A stretch of DNA of 64,000 nucleotides from Plantago major (taxonomy: Eukaryota; Streptophyta; Magnoliopsida; Lamiales; Plantaginaceae): assembly GCA_026545765.1 (NCBI GenBank), contig CM048839.1:21018566-21082565 (forward strand), in the 5' to 3' direction. The position numbers were made by a program, and so were the translations under genes. Below the pieces are notes generated by a model. It saw only the letters and a list, made by a program, of their open reading frames with translations, searched no databases and was not told where the DNA came from. This document shows, piece by piece, positions 22,001 to 34,480 of the stretch. How positions within the stretch are numbered: position 1 is the stretch's first letter; every line of letters begins with the position of its first letter.

Positions 22001-24534
22001 GAATACCAATTAGGACTCGAGACAACCATCCTTGTCAAGAATTATACTGTGAGTTTTATATCCGTTATGTCTTAGCTTTTTCTATAAAAGCAAAGATAGA
22101 ATGTAATCCTTGGGATAGCTTGAATCAACAGCTGCCAGATGGAAGAGTCATCAAAGTTGGCACTGAGAGGTTTCAAGCACCTGAGGCTCTTTTTACTCCG
22201 GTAAGTGTCTAGCTGCAACATAAAGTTAAGTGCACTTATATGCTCATTCTTTGAAGTTGCATGTAATATATACATGATCGTAACATGCATGAGTGACTTT
22301 AATGTTCACCAATTTCATACATAATAACTAAACTCAGTAGCATCTATGTATGACCACTATTCACCACTTATCTCAGGAATGCTTGATAGTTTCCATGTCC
22401 GAAACTTTTTGCTGTACCATGTATTAATGCTGAGAATTATGCTTCTATTTATAAGTACTGATTCATGTTTCTAGCATTCTTCTCTGTGATTGAACTTCCA
22501 GTCATGTGGCCTTGTAGGAACTCATCGATGTCGAAGGAGATGGTATGGCTGACATGGTGTTTCGTTGCATTCAGGAGATGGACATTGACAATAGGATGAT
22601 GGTGCAGATTAAGCTTGCAATTGCAATTATTCTTTGGCTAGTCATGTGCTTAGGAACTTATAACTCTTTCTTTTGCAGCTCTACCAACATATTGTACTGA
22701 GTGGTGGAAGTACCATGTATCCTGGATTACCTAGTCGGTAATACATATGTCATTATTGGCCAATTTCGGAAAAATGAGTGCTTTTCTGTCTAATTATTAT
22801 TTGTCGACTTGGAAAATGCTTCAGGGGCTCATCATTTTGTTGATGCTATACTTGTCTGGCTCAATCATTGTCACAAAGTGTATGCATGACAACATGCGAT
22901 TCATGCCTTTTAAATAGCCTGGGTAACAGAATATCATGTGTGGCGCTGTTACTAACTTATTTGCAGCATATAGCATTTTGTTGGTTTTTATTGAGACCTC
23001 ATATGGCTGCCTGTCTGTTCTGTGGATCCCGACAATCATTGTTATGTTAAGAACTTGTGGTTTTCAAAGGATATTTTTGCCAGATACCTTCAGGCAAATC
23101 AATTTACAGGCTCTTGCTTTGCTTCTGACAAACCTTTGATGATTTAATTTTTTTATTTATTCTCAACTATTTTGCAGCTTGGAGAAAGAAATTTTGGACC
23201 GTTATCTTGAAGTTGTTTTAAAGGGAAATAAGGACGGACTGAAGGTAAAGTCTCGTCGATGCACTGTTGATTGTGAATGATAATTAGGCACATCGTGCCT
23301 CTTGTCAATCAGTATACTTATCTTTTAGTGAGCCAGACGCAGCTACTTTTATTTTAACCTGATAAATTTGCAATGACTTGTATAAAGTAAATTATAGTGC
23401 TTATTTCTTTATGGGTGGTAACTGTAAGTCATTGGTGACTGACATTATCCACTGTTACGTATACTGGTTTTGATCCTTCACGAGAACAAGGTGGTGTCAC
23501 CTTCGATAGAAACATAATCCCACTTTAATTTATGATGACCCATGGAGAGCACGGGAAGTGCCCAAATTTAACCCATTCTATCGGTGAATTGTTTTCCCTG
23601 GCGAGAATAGCTTCTAGTCTCATTAGAAGCCACCTTCACTTTTTAGTCTACTCTTTGCTCTTTGGTGTCAGTGTTAGTTAAAACTAAAGTTCAAGCGGTA
23701 AAACAATCTCTTTTCCCGGTCTTTCTTGCATCCCTGAGTCAAAAGGAAGAATTATGTTCGACACCTTGCGATTAAATTATATTTTTCCTTCCGACGGCCT
23801 AATTGATGACATCTTATGTTTATAACAGAAACTACGGCTGCGGATAGAAGATCCACCAAGGAGAAAGCATATGGTGTATCTAGGTGGTGCAGTTCTTGCC
23901 GGCATTATGAAGGTGCATATTCTCTCTATTTTAGTAATTTCACCACTATATGCATATGCATGCCTTTTATGCATGCATATGACTTGCCTGCCCAATGCGT
24001 TAGTCCTATCAAGGTATGCTTGGTAATACTAACTAAAGGTCTTAGAAATTGAGACACATATAAATTCCAACACAAGAGTCATAATTTTTCTTGGATGTAG
24101 GATATTACATGTGTCTTCTAATCAATCTTTGTAAATTTTTTTATTTCGTTTCTTGGCATGTCTTCCTGTTTCTTGAGTGATGTGTTCATCAGTCATCAAT
24201 CATTTAGTATCCTGCCAATTAGTAGTAAAAGTTTTATCTTTTAACTTCTTTTTTTGGTTGATCTAGAGGAATATGGCCTCAGTCTCGACTGATATCTATG
24301 TGTCTATATGTATGAACTTCTGTTTTTTCTTGTATATCTGGATAATGTTACTTATTTGATGATTGCACTGATTTTATTAATCATCCTCTTTCTTGTTAAC
24401 TCTTTGAAGAGTCTTTATAAGACATGATATTTTGTGATCATTTATAAACATTGCAGGATGCACCGGAATTTTGGATTAATAAGCAAGATTATATGGAAGA
24501 GGGAGTTGATTGTTTACGCAAATGTGGGGCGTGA
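19013..24534 (+). CDS. ARP2: Actin-related protein 2 (ARP2/3 complex)
   Basis: Complete 388-residue actin-fold protein. With ARP3 it forms the nucleating pair of the ARP2/3 complex, which SCAR/WAVE activates to build branched actin for trichome and pavement-cell shape. Fifteen exons: 19013-19054, 19447-19557, 20014-20148, 20254-20325, 20420-20498, 20971-21020, 21644-21747, 21850-21918, 21985-22048, 22132-22200, 22518-22601, 22679-22737, 23178-23244, 23829-23912, 24457-24534. All have GT-AG borders and sum to an open frame. Nucleotide-binding motifs: VIVCDNGTG (phosphate 1), [12 protein letters not shown] (phosphate 2) and [11 protein letters not shown] (adenosine loop). ARP2-specific segments: [23 protein letters not shown]... 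with LLTDPPLNP, and the C-terminal [16 protein letters not shown]. Length equals the usual plant ARP2. The second Tyr-start exon and the very short 50-bp exon 6 are typical of this intron-rich gene. Confidence 0.97.
20791..20895. mobile_element. Stowaway-like MITE in ARP2 intron 5
   Basis: TA-flanked 101-bp element beginning ccccctccgttctaaaat and ending ttttggagcagggag. Inverted ends of CTCCCTCCG type and a TA duplication identify the Stowaway/mariner group. It lies wholly in an intron and leaves splice sites untouched. Confidence 0.75.
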
Positions 24535-25342
24535 TGTTTGCTCCAGTAATTCATGATTATTATGAGGTGAAGGATTCATATTCGCTGGAGGAAATTGTGC
24601 CTGTCGTCGGTAATCCAGGGTGAAGGTCTTGTAATTGTCTTTGCTCTCATTACAATATTAGTATATGATTAGGGCTAATGTGATCATCCAGATCTTAATC
24701 CAGCATGTCCCTTTACAATCATTCTCTTTGGACCCAATTAAAGAATGAGATTTTGTAATGGAAATGTGTGGGAGATATGTTTCTGCTAATCCATTAGTCT
24801 CGAAGAACTTTTCGACATTGCTGTGGACGGTCAGTTGGTCAGGTTTAGGCACTGATATGTTTGCCCCATGAACAGGTAATATACTAGTAAAATTGATATG
24901 GTTTTCACTGAATACGGAACGACACTGATATCTATGAACTGTCTGTAGAATCAACTGATGTATCCTTGTACAATTTCTACCCCACTGCACGTTATCAACT
25001 GCTGTATCAGATTTACTTTTAGTACTAGAAACTTGCATTTTTCTGAGATGCTATAATTTGTGTTGATATTACAGAAAAAAAAATTACTGGACCATATGCT
25101 AATAGGTAACCTATCTTCATTAACAAAATCATCCGAGGTAAATCATACAAACCCTGAAGCAAACTACAAACAACCTAATGTACAGTCCAGATGAAATTTG
25201 TATGTGCCTAGCTATCTTCACTAGAAACACAATGAAACAAGCCACACACCAAATATAAAATGCACAAAGCTTTCAAAAGTGCAGAACAATCTCTATTCCA
25301 TAAAAAGTTGAGCAACCATAAACCATATATATATCTTCCCTT
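24535..25342. other. Convergent 3' regions of ARP2 and the Ole e 1-like gene
   Basis: 3' UTR sequence and AT-rich spacer. A 126-codon minus-strand open frame at 24658-25038 has no recognisable similarity and overlaps probable ARP2 3' UTR; not called. Confidence 0.55.
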
Positions 25343-25966
25343 TTACTTGCCACACACGTCAACATCTCTCTCGGATGGTCGGTAAGTCAAGGCATTTAGA
25401 CTGTAAATGCACACATTAGTTCGTCTGGATTTGACCGTAAACTCATCCGACGTAGCTCGAAAACCAGGGTTATCACACCGGGTATTTGAGCTTGAAATCA
25501 AGCTTGCTCTGCAAGAGTTCCCCACAGCTTTATCTCTTGCACACTGAACTCCATCAACAGAAGGTACATTCAACTTGTAAATCCCATACTTATTAGTAGT
25601 TCTGTTGACTGAAAATGATATCTGTTCAGCTGTTCTTGGAGTGATTGCCTTGAACATGCAATCTATTTTAACTTCAACACCTGTTACAAGTAAGCCAAAC
25701 AAATGAAATGAGAATCAAAAGAATAAAATTTGAAAATGATAAATAACTGTGAACACATAGACCGAGTTACAGAGCAGTTTGCTGGTAATGTAGATACCTG
25801 GCAAGAAGTAGCTGTGCTTGGAGAAAGAGTTGTTGGCACAGTAGTCACAGTAGACCATGCCCATGACTGTGATTTGTGGATTGGGATTGGGTTTTGCAGC
25901 TACTGCAATTTGCATAGAGAATGAAAGAGTCAACAGGCAAGTGAAAAAAACAAAGATTGAGCCCAT
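25343..25966 (-). CDS. Ole e 1-like (pollen allergen/extensin family) secreted protein
   Basis: 168-residue protein in two exons: 25966-25798 and 25680-25343, with a GT-AG intron of 117 bp; the split codon is the Gly of YFLPG/VEV. MGSIF...LLTLSFSMQIAVAA is a clear signal peptide (cleavage near residue 23). It is followed by the family start ITVMGMVYCDYCANNSF, and then spaced cysteines (KIDC, VQC, NSC, TRC, NVC, DVDVCGK) expected to form disulphides in the extracellular beta-barrel. The family acts in the cell wall or extracellular space; members are not restricted to pollen, and the molecular role is generally unknown. The start is the first ATG giving a signal peptide; an upstream in-frame stretch to 26080 has no ATG in good context. 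The 3' part of exon 2 is exactly duplicated at 16655-16988. Confidence 0.9.
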
Positions 25967-28900
25967 GATACAAGACACTGGAAAATTCCAATGAAAGCTC
26001 TTCTTGATAAGCTCTTTTAAGTGAAGTGAATTGGATTCAGAAGAATGTATTGGATAATGAATGCCAGTTGTGAGGAGCACTAGTACTAGTAGGGTAGAGC
26101 AGCTAGCTTCTCCAGGGTAAGATTTGAAGCAACTTATTTTCCAATTGCATATAGAAACAAATGCATGTGAATTTCTTTTGGCTTATTGTGAAGAAGGTGA
26201 TGGAGATATATAGACACAATTTTGTTTGGCATCTTTTTTTTATATTATTTTGTTGTTTTAATGTTGGAGGAGGTAGATGGAAATAATAAATAACGTGTAC
26301 CAATTTTAGCATGGCATAATGGTAAAGATTCTTGTGATGGCATTGAAAGATACTACTGTAGTCTAAGTACAGGTTGCATTTAGTGAGGGATGTAAAAATC
26401 ATGTGAAAAATACACATGCTTTTAGCATAGGAAATTTTATTGCAGCACATGTAACTGAGGAGGTATATTAAGTGTACTGGTTTTTCTGTTTTGAATACCT
26501 GTACTACTAAGAAGTTTTACTTGGAAAGATGATGAATGGGAAAATTTTGTGTATGCATTCACAAATCACAGTAATACAATGTGTTTATTGCAAACTTTGA
26601 CAGTTAGTTGAATGGCATTGTCACATAACATTTAATTGCTTACAGGCTTGTAAAACCAGATGAAAGGCCCATACTATACCTTTACAGAAGGACCACAAAG
26701 TATAAATGGGCTTTGTGTGGTTGGATTTCAATGATGTGGTGTGTTCTTCACCAAGGGGAATTTCCATCATGGTGCACTGCAAGAGAAATTGCTACATAAA
26801 ATACTCCTAAAATTTTACGATGACTCATCTAGAAACATATCATCTTAGTACCCCCCTAGCTCCTTTCGTGCAAAACTTTCCCTCTTAACAATGTTTTCCA
26901 TTTGTTACCAGACTCGTAATACTCTATGTCGTACATGCTTTCCGGATCTACTTAGGTCCTTCCGGTTTCAGTGCTTGTTCCCACAACATTTTATTTTGGA
27001 AGAGTCATGAAGCATTTCTCAGGCTTGCACCATAGCTCATTCCATATCAGAATAATAAATACAGAAAAGAAAGATTTTTACAATTTTTACATGTACTGTA
27101 TTAATTATTCGGTATAATGGAGTTCATAAAAAGTGAAAAGGGAAGAAAGATTGGCATCATTACACAAAAAGAATCATCCTGGAGAAGCAAGCCAAGATGT
27201 TATGTGCCGATCAAAGGGACAAAAAGGAAAAAAGCAATTATTCTGGAGTCTGGATAGAAATTTTCTAGCTAAATCACAATTTATCTTTTGTTTCTCCAAA
27301 GAATAAACTAGTTCTTATAGTATATACTCCTACTCCAGAATATAAGGCTTGTTCTATCCATTTACATACACCAATATTTGCATTAGTTAGTTCTTGGGAG
27401 ATCAATTTATGGAATGAGTTCTCATTTCTACCAAGTTTTTTTTGCCTCCACTCTTGTAATCTTGTGCATGTTGTGCTAGTTTGAATTACTAGTAATTAAG
27501 ATTAGATTAGTGTTTCAAGAGAATTTCTGATAATTTAGATACTTGCAAAAGCTATATTTTTGGAAATACTGATTCTTAATTGTTTACCAGTGGTAGGGAC
27601 TTGAAAACATCTCGAGTTTGGCGCTTGTGGATGTAAAAACATCATTGGGAAATGCGTGTAGCGGATACCAGTGAGAAATCAAATAGTCACATCACCACAA
27701 GATAAATGTCAACATGCAAAGAGATATATATCAAGCAGATGACAAATAGATCACAATCAGAGGACAATAACATTAGAACGAACTAAATGATAGCCAGATT
27801 GATCATACAGATTGAAATGCTAGGTTTTTCGATAATACACGTACATATGTGATTGATCATAGAGATATTTTAACTTATCCGGATGAGATATCTATCACCC
27901 AAATCAAATGTCATTGCCATCTCCAGTACTGGTAAGCTAGCTACCAGACTACCAGTCACCAGCTACTTAAACAACAAACAAGGGAACCAACAGCTTTGCC
28001 AAGTAATTTGTCTTCTTAACAGATGATCAATACAATGAAGCTGGTTATTATGCTGGTCCGTCTAATGTAGCGACTTAACATAACACGCATGAAGGCCACT
28101 GAATTGAATTCATCTATGCTCAGTTTCTCCCTTGAACCTGACAGTGGCCTTTTTTCTTCTTTCTTTTATGTAGTTTTCCCTTAATGAGAGTTAGTTAAGG
28201 AGGGATATTGGCAGGTACAGTAGGGCAGAGGTAATTAGTACTACAATACTGTTACTAATCATGATCAAAATATACTAATGCCGACTTACTGAGATGAGAG
28301 AAAAAGTAGCGGATAAATTAAAGAGGTACATAGCAAAAGATTGATGAATACGTTGGCAAGTCCAACAAGATGAGGCGGCGACGATGAAGACGCCAAATGC
28401 GACGATGATTACCTCAATAATCCTTCCAAAGTCCTAATTGTCCACAGCCTAATTTCCAGCACCATGCCAAATTAATTCTCACATTATTCTATGCCAACTA
28501 AAGAGAACACTAAACAAGAAACATAACACTATAATTACTAGTATTATACCTGCACAATAGTATCTTGTTTGGACCTCTTTTTATTATGAATACAGATATT
28601 TTACAAAATTGTGATATAATAATGGAAGTATCCATTTTGTATTTTCCAATGACTCCTTTTTCGTTCCTTCTGGTTGGCTACTCTTTATTTAAACCACTAT
28701 TTCTATCCTGGAAAATCTTGAAATAGGAACAGAATCAAAAAGGAAACTCTAAAGTACTGGAAAACTCAAAAAAATATAGATGAACTTGACACAGCTGCAT
28801 ACTAAGTACTTTAAAGGATTTTAGCTGTAATCGTCACTAGGAAGCCTAATTTAATAACTACAGTCTCGTCCTGTATGACTAAATGCAAGCTGCATACCAT

Positions 28901-29703
28901 ACCATACCAACGTTGAACCGATAATTTTGTATAACTAGGCATGTCACTAGCTAAAGTATTTTAGTCTGTTGACACGAGGGGCTTTTACATGAAGAAATTC
29001 TTAATAGGGGCCAAAATTTGCTACTTTAAGTTAACTTGTTATTTGCAAATCTTTCATGTGGTTAATAATACTAGAAACAAATAGATAGTCCCTGTTTAAT
29101 TTGATAAAAGTCTCACTTACTTACAAATTGAGTAGGTTTGTTTCTTTCTTTGGACACTCCTCGCCTCCTCCTCTGACGAATCATTGAAGTTGTTCCATTT
29201 TAGGATGCTTCTTTCTCTCTTGTTAAAAGTGGGCCGGCCCAAGAAAATCAGTGGACCCATCTTCTGATTTGTCCTTCAGCATCAAAGCTTTGTGTAGTGT
29301 GTACACTTTCAATAGGCAAAAATTCATTCTTGTTAACCAGAGTTTATTATATGCAAACAGACTTGCAACAGACATCGAACATGCCAAAATATGCATCTAG
29401 GAATTCACTAAATCTTAGGAATTCTCTTGTAGAGTGTTTCTATCACTAACCTCCAATCGTGTCGCAACGAATACCATATGCCCGCGTGTACCTTTCCCTT
29501 TCATCTCCATGCAACAGGACAACCATCTAGAAGCATAAAAAGAGATGTATGCACAATCTCAGCTCTAATTTCAGCTCCAAAAACAACAATAATAATAATC
29601 ATAATAATAACATGGGTTAAGTTAACCCCACTAGCCTAGGACCTTTTCTTCCCCACTATAATGTATATACTACTATTACTACTACTTTCCAATCAACAAA
29701 TAA
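25967..29703. other. Long divergent intergenic region (Ole e 1-like / GRAS promoters)
   Basis: No coding region recognised in about 3.7 kb. A TATA-like tctatatatc on the minus strand near 26200 could serve the Ole e 1-like gene. The GRAS side contains the palindrome described at 29229-29242 and CT/AAT-rich leader sequence immediately before the start codon. No transposon termini identified. Confidence 0.55.
29229..29242. promoter_or_regulatory. GC-rich palindrome upstream of the GRAS gene
   Basis: The 12-bp perfect palindrome tgggccggccca (29230-29241) lies about 460 bp before the GRAS start codon in otherwise AT-rich DNA. Each half is a site II / class I TCP element (TGGGCC), and the centre is GCCGGC. 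It may be a transcription-factor site; which factor binds is unknown. Confidence 0.4.
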
Positions 29704-31977
29704 ATGATTAATTCTGATTTTGGCAGTATGGGACGGGAGGCGAGGGGCATAAAAACTGACATGACCAACTTGAGAATTTCAGTTGGAGGTGAGATGGTTG
29801 GTGGATACATGAACAAGAGTGATCAGAACACTTCTTGCACAAAACAGGAACCCACTTCCCCTGATGATAATCTATCGGTTACGCAGTTACAAACAAGCTT
29901 AAACAGCTTAACCCCAGTCCCCAGCTTAAACAACCTCAACATCCCAGCTCTCAAGTTTGAAGATAATGGGGAGGTTGAAATTCAATCCCCCGATTACTCG
30001 CTGTGGGAGTCCATATTTTCTGACTCGTTTGAAAATCATGACTTCATGATCTGCTCTCCTGTCAGGAACAATATGCCTTCACCACAACCGTCAACCTATT
30101 ACAATAGCAACAATATTTCGGCCATATTAGGGGGCCATGCTGGGGTCACAGGCTCTCCCCCGCGATTTTCATCCCCTCTCGGACCAAATAAGGGCAAGGG
30201 GTTGAGCCCTCTCCACAGGGTTTTCAATTCACCGAACAATCAATTCACACATGTTGAGCAAGTCGAGAACCTTTCGTTGCCGCCCCTTGAGAGCCTCTTG
30301 GATGATCCTTATTACAAGGATGATGATTTCATGGTATTTTCTCCAATGAAGCTGGCCAATGGAGGACAAAGTAGTTCCTTGGATTGTTATGATGCTTTGA
30401 CTATGGTGCCTGAGCTGTTGGAGTGCCTGACGGAGCCAAATTCCACAAGGTTTAGTGGGCCAGCTTTGAGTGATCATGCTTCCAGTACTAGTACCACTCA
30501 CCAAAACTCACAGGTCAGCCAAGAGAGTGGGATCTATCAGGTGGGATCTAGTGGACCTCCTGCAGGAGGTCCTGCACCGTTATCCCAGCAACTGCAACAA
30601 GAAAGGCAGCAGGAAGAGCAACATCAACACCTCCATCGTGACAGGCAGAAGCAAATTCAAACACCAGGACAGCCAAGAATTCAGCAACAACTTCAACAAC
30701 AAAATCCGATGCAGAACATGCATAATACATTTATGGTGCCCAGTATTGAACCTGAGCAGGTACAATTTTCTTGAATAATTATGACTAAGAGAAATTTAAG
30801 TTCAGGACAAGAGGCAAAGACTAATTTTTTTTTTTGGTTTGTGATGATGATTCAGGAAGCAGATAGTGGACTGCATTTGGTACATCTCCTCCTTGCTTGT
30901 GCAGAAGCAGTTTCCAAAGAGGAATATATGTCAGCTAGGAGATACCTCCACCACCTCAATCGAGTGGTTTCTCCCCTCGGTGACTCCATGCAGCGTGTGG
31001 CAGCTTGCTTTACTGAAGCCCTGACTGCAAGACTTGCTGCCACCCTTAGTAACAAACCCAGTACCTCCAATTTCAAGCGTTTTAATCCATTTCCTCCTAA
31101 CAACCTAGAAATCCTCAAGATATATCAAATCCTTTACCAGGCTTGTCCATACATAAAGTTTGCTCATTTTACAGCTAACCAGGCAATTTTTGAGGCATTT
31201 GAGGCAGAAGAGTGTGTTCACGTGATTGATCTTGACATCCTCCAAGGATACCAATGGCCTGCTTTCATGCAAGCTTTGGCTGCCAGACCAGGTGGAGCCC
31301 CATTTCTACGGATCACAGGAGTTGGGCCCTCCCCCGAGGCTGTTAGGGAAACTGGAAGATGTTTAACTGAACTGGCTCATTCCCTTCACGTCCCCTTTGA
31401 ATTCCATCCTGTTGGAGAAGAACTCGAAGACCTAAAACCCCACATGTTCAACAGAAGGGTAGGGGAGGCCCTGGCAGTTAACTCGGTTAACAGGCTTCAA
31501 CGAGTCCCTGGCCATTGCCTAGGAAACCTGTTAGCCATGATTAGAGATCAAGCACCGAACATAGTCACAATAGTTGAACAAGAAGCAAGCCACAATGGTC
31601 CTTACTTCCTGGGCCGGTTCCTAGAGGCCTTGCACTATTATTCAGCTATTTTCGACTCGTTAGACGCAACATTCCCACCGGATTCAGCACAGAGAGCAAA
31701 AGTGGAGCAACACATTTTCGCACCAGAGATTAGGAACATTGTAGCACACGAGGGGCCAGAGAGGGTAATGAGGCACGAAAGGCTCGAAAAATGGAGGAAG
31801 ATCATGGAAGGGAAAGGATTCCAAGGAGTACCGCTAAGCGCAAATGCAGTGACACAGTCGAAAATATTGCTTGGGCTGTATTCTTGTGATGGGTATAGGT
31901 TGACAGAAGACAAAGGTTGCTTGCTATTGGGGTGGCAAGACAGAGCTATTCTTGCAGCTTCTGCATGGAGATGTTAA
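29704..31977 (+). CDS. RAM1: GRAS transcriptional regulator, probable RAM1 type
   Basis: 725-residue nuclear regulator in two exons (29704-30759 and 30856-31977, GT-AG, phase 0). The N-terminal 352 residues are variable: Ser/Pro/Asn-rich, with MINSDFGS at the start, [11 protein letters not shown] near residue 197, and a Gln-rich tract ([15 protein letters not shown]...). The GRAS domain begins at [20 protein letters not shown]. In order it shows leucine heptad I, the VHVIDLD motif (VHIID equivalent, about residue 473), heptad II, PFYRE-equivalent [19 protein letters not shown], and the SAW block ending [25 protein letters not shown] and TVHYNP motifs are absent, so it is not a DELLA. The MINS start and the [20 protein letters not shown] sequence are what I recall of RAM1, which activates lipid-export genes during arbuscular mycorrhiza. 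GRAS identity is certain; RAM1 rests on memory and could instead be a related SCL clade. Confidence 0.9.
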
Positions 31978-33950
31978 ACCCTGCAATGTACGTGTTGTTT
32001 TTTTTTAAATCTCCCTTGGCTTTTTTCGATTTGATTATGTTAGTACTACTATACAAGATTGTTTTAAACAACTAATCCTATCAACCATGTATAATAATAG
32101 TAATTAAAGTCCATGATCAAGTGGATGCAGAAAGAAAGATATGGTTTAGTAGTTATTAAATCAAGTTTGTTTTGTATCCATCTTCTACATTCTAGTACAT
32201 AGAAGGATGGACCTTAATTAGGATTGGTTAGTATGTGGATGGTTGGATTAATGAATATTTTATGAATTCTTTCTTCTTTATTGGGTCAGTAGGTAACTTA
32301 TTATAGTAGATTAAGGTCTGTGATGTCACTAGAGATACAGTGGCACCATCATTGTAATACAATAAACTACCAGCTACAAGCATGTAAGCATATCCACGGC
32401 CACGGACAGATCCAGGAGGGGCGTTCCCCCTAAAATTCGAAGGAAAAAAAAATCTATAATTTAAGAGTTACCCCTTAAACTCCGAAATAATCTCATTATA
32501 TAATTCCCCCCCTCCCCGGAAGTTTAAATCCCGGTCCGCCTGTACATATCATCAAATCCATATCTAACTTGGACATATTTTCTGATTTCATCAAATCTCA
32601 GCTGGAGATAGGAATGGGAAAATAGAAATTATATGCTTTTATTCAAGGAGAAACCAAATTAAGAATATAAAATCAGCCAATCAGGCAAGAAGAGAATCAA
32701 GCAGCCACTAGTTTGATGAATATGAAGCTGAGAAAACATAATTACAAGGTGCTACTGTTCCTAGATCAAGTGACTCAATCAACAGCATAGCATTCCATTC
32801 CATTCATGGGCAATTATAAACAATACAATTGAAAAATGACAGGAATTATAAGTACAGTATAAAATATGGGAAGAGCAAGAAGAAGTGAAGTACTAATAAG
32901 TTTAGGGCACTCAACTAACCCAGTGATAATTGAGTATCAGTAATCAGTTTATGTGTCTTCCTTGGCCAAAAAGAAATGAAGCGGCATCTCATTTTTCATA
33001 ACTTCATCAGCATTCAGCTCCAATGCCACCGGAACTCGGTCGGGAAATAATTACACTCGCAGTCGTCACAGAGAAGAAGAAGAAGGTTACACTTCGGAGA
33101 GGGAGTTGTTTTGCAATTTTATATCAAAAATTACCATTTTAGCCTTTTTACAATATCCGGAAATATCACATTTTAACTACAAACCTCAATTATTTAACTT
33201 CAAACGCTATGTATTTGATAAAGCCCAACATAATATTATTGTTACTTTTTTAAGCATTTGTTTGTAATAAAAGATAAGATGTGATGTTGATTCGGTTTGC
33301 TTCAACCGCAAATGCACCATTTAGGCTGGTACGGTTCCTTATAGCCTTCCTCACTCGTGTACACACTTGTAAACCTCAGCAGATCATTCATTACAAGATT
33401 TTCAAACCTATCACGTTCTTTGGGTGTACTAGCCCCACGTACCAATACATATTTCTTCCTGCACACTTTGTTTCTTCCCCAAACTTTTGTAAATTGTCCC
33501 TTAAGTTCTTTTATGTGTACAAATTTCATGATAAAGTATGACATTATATGTGCGATGTGCACCCTAAAGTTTATGATAGATAAAAGTTATTTTAAGAGTG
33601 TAGTTTGAGCTAGTAATTTTCAAGATATTTTAAAGAATTAGTCTACACAAGAGGCCTATGGATGAAATTAAAGTTGAACTCGGTTCACCGAGAAAAAGTT
33701 CAAGAGTGACAACTGTTTTCGAACGAAGGGAGTGAAATGAACACCGACACTAATAATAAAAACTTTAGTGGTCGTGCCACGATACATTGTCGTCCTAGAG
33801 AAATCGTTACATGCAACTCTTTGCTAATTTCATCGATCGATCCTTGATGATGCTGTAAAAACGCATTCAAGATGCAATTCTGGTTTAGCTAAAACAAAAC
33901 TAACTGAAAGTAATTAAAACAGGCAAGAAATAATTAAGGTGATATATTAG
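31978..33950. other. Convergent intergenic region (GRAS / glutaredoxin)
   Basis: 3' UTR sequence, simple AT-rich spacer and the degraded MITE-like block at 32396-32545. Open stretches at 33281-33608 on both strands lack ATG starts or known motifs and are regarded as chance. Confidence 0.5.
32396..32545. mobile_element. Degraded MITE-like repeat (hAT-type ends?)
   Basis: The left end cacggacagatccaggagggg and the right end, read in reverse as caggcggaccgggattt, resemble the CAGGGGCGGATCCAGG-type ends common in plant hAT MITEs. Poly-C and poly-A runs lie between. Target duplications are not clear. Confidence 0.3.
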
Positions 33951-34367
33951 TCAGAGCCAAAGAGCACCGGCTTGTTTGAGGAGGGGAACAAGGGTGCCAT
34001 TGATATGAGAAGCCATGACTCTATCAATTGACCCGACCAGTTTCCCTCCTACAAACACCACAGGAACCACCATGGCTCCACCTAGGCGCATCATCAAAGC
34101 CTTCTCTACTTCCTGTCCATACGATAATTCGTCTAGCTCGTAGACTGTTGGATTCACTCCCATGTCGCACAAGAGGCGCTTCACGGCGTGGCACATACAG
34201 CAAGTGCTCATGCTGAAGATGACCACCGCATTCTCCGATGCCATTCTTTCTATCATCTCTACAACCGGCTCTGATGAGGATATTGGTGGTGAGTTTATTA
34301 GGCCACTCGGTTTCGCTGCAGGGAAACCGTAATTCGGGCTACTCCATGTTTGGTACTGCTGCTGCAT
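33951..34367 (-). CDS. CC-type glutaredoxin (ROXY family)
   Basis: Intronless 138-residue land-plant-specific glutaredoxin. ROXY proteins bind TGA bZIP factors, often with TOPLESS, to modify transcription in petal/anther development, jasmonate/salicylate cross-talk or nitrogen signalling. The thioredoxin fold starts at [20 protein letters not shown]. The active site is CCMC (residues 56-59), the variant of ROXY1/2-type proteins. Glutathione-site residues are in [20 protein letters not shown], and the C-terminus ends in ALWL, the motif needed for TGA/TOPLESS interaction. The N-terminal 33 residues ([10 protein letters not shown]...) are variable, as usual. The ATG at 34367 is the first in frame. 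A TATA box lies about 105 bp upstream. Which ROXY it is cannot be decided by eye. Confidence 0.94.
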   Translation of the reverse strand: MQQQYQTWSSPNYGFPAAKPSGLINSPPISSSEPVVEMIERMASENAVVIFSMSTCCMCHAVKRLLCDMGVNPTVYELDELSYGQEVEKALMMRLGGAMVVPVVFVGGKLVGSIDRVMASHINGTLVPLLKQAGALWL

Positions 34368-34472
34368 TTTGATCTATATAATTCAAAGGGGGTGTCTATG
34401 GAGAGTTGATTGATTTTGATGGATGCAATTAAGGATAATATGATGATGATATAATGAGATGACAATCGAACG

Positions 34473-34480
34473 TATTTATA
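34473..34480 (-). promoter_or_regulatory. TATA box of the ROXY glutaredoxin gene
   Basis: TATAAATA on the minus strand in a GC-flanked context, 106-113 bp before the ATG. This would put transcription start near 34445 and give a leader of roughly 75 bases. Confidence 0.65.

Noticed and set aside
24658..25038. 126-codon minus-strand open frame after ARP2
   Set aside because: No recognisable similarity; it overlaps probable ARP2 3' UTR on the other strand.
33281..33608. Overlapping open frames on both strands
   Set aside because: Short, without ATG or known motifs, in an AT-rich intergenic tract; mutual shadows.
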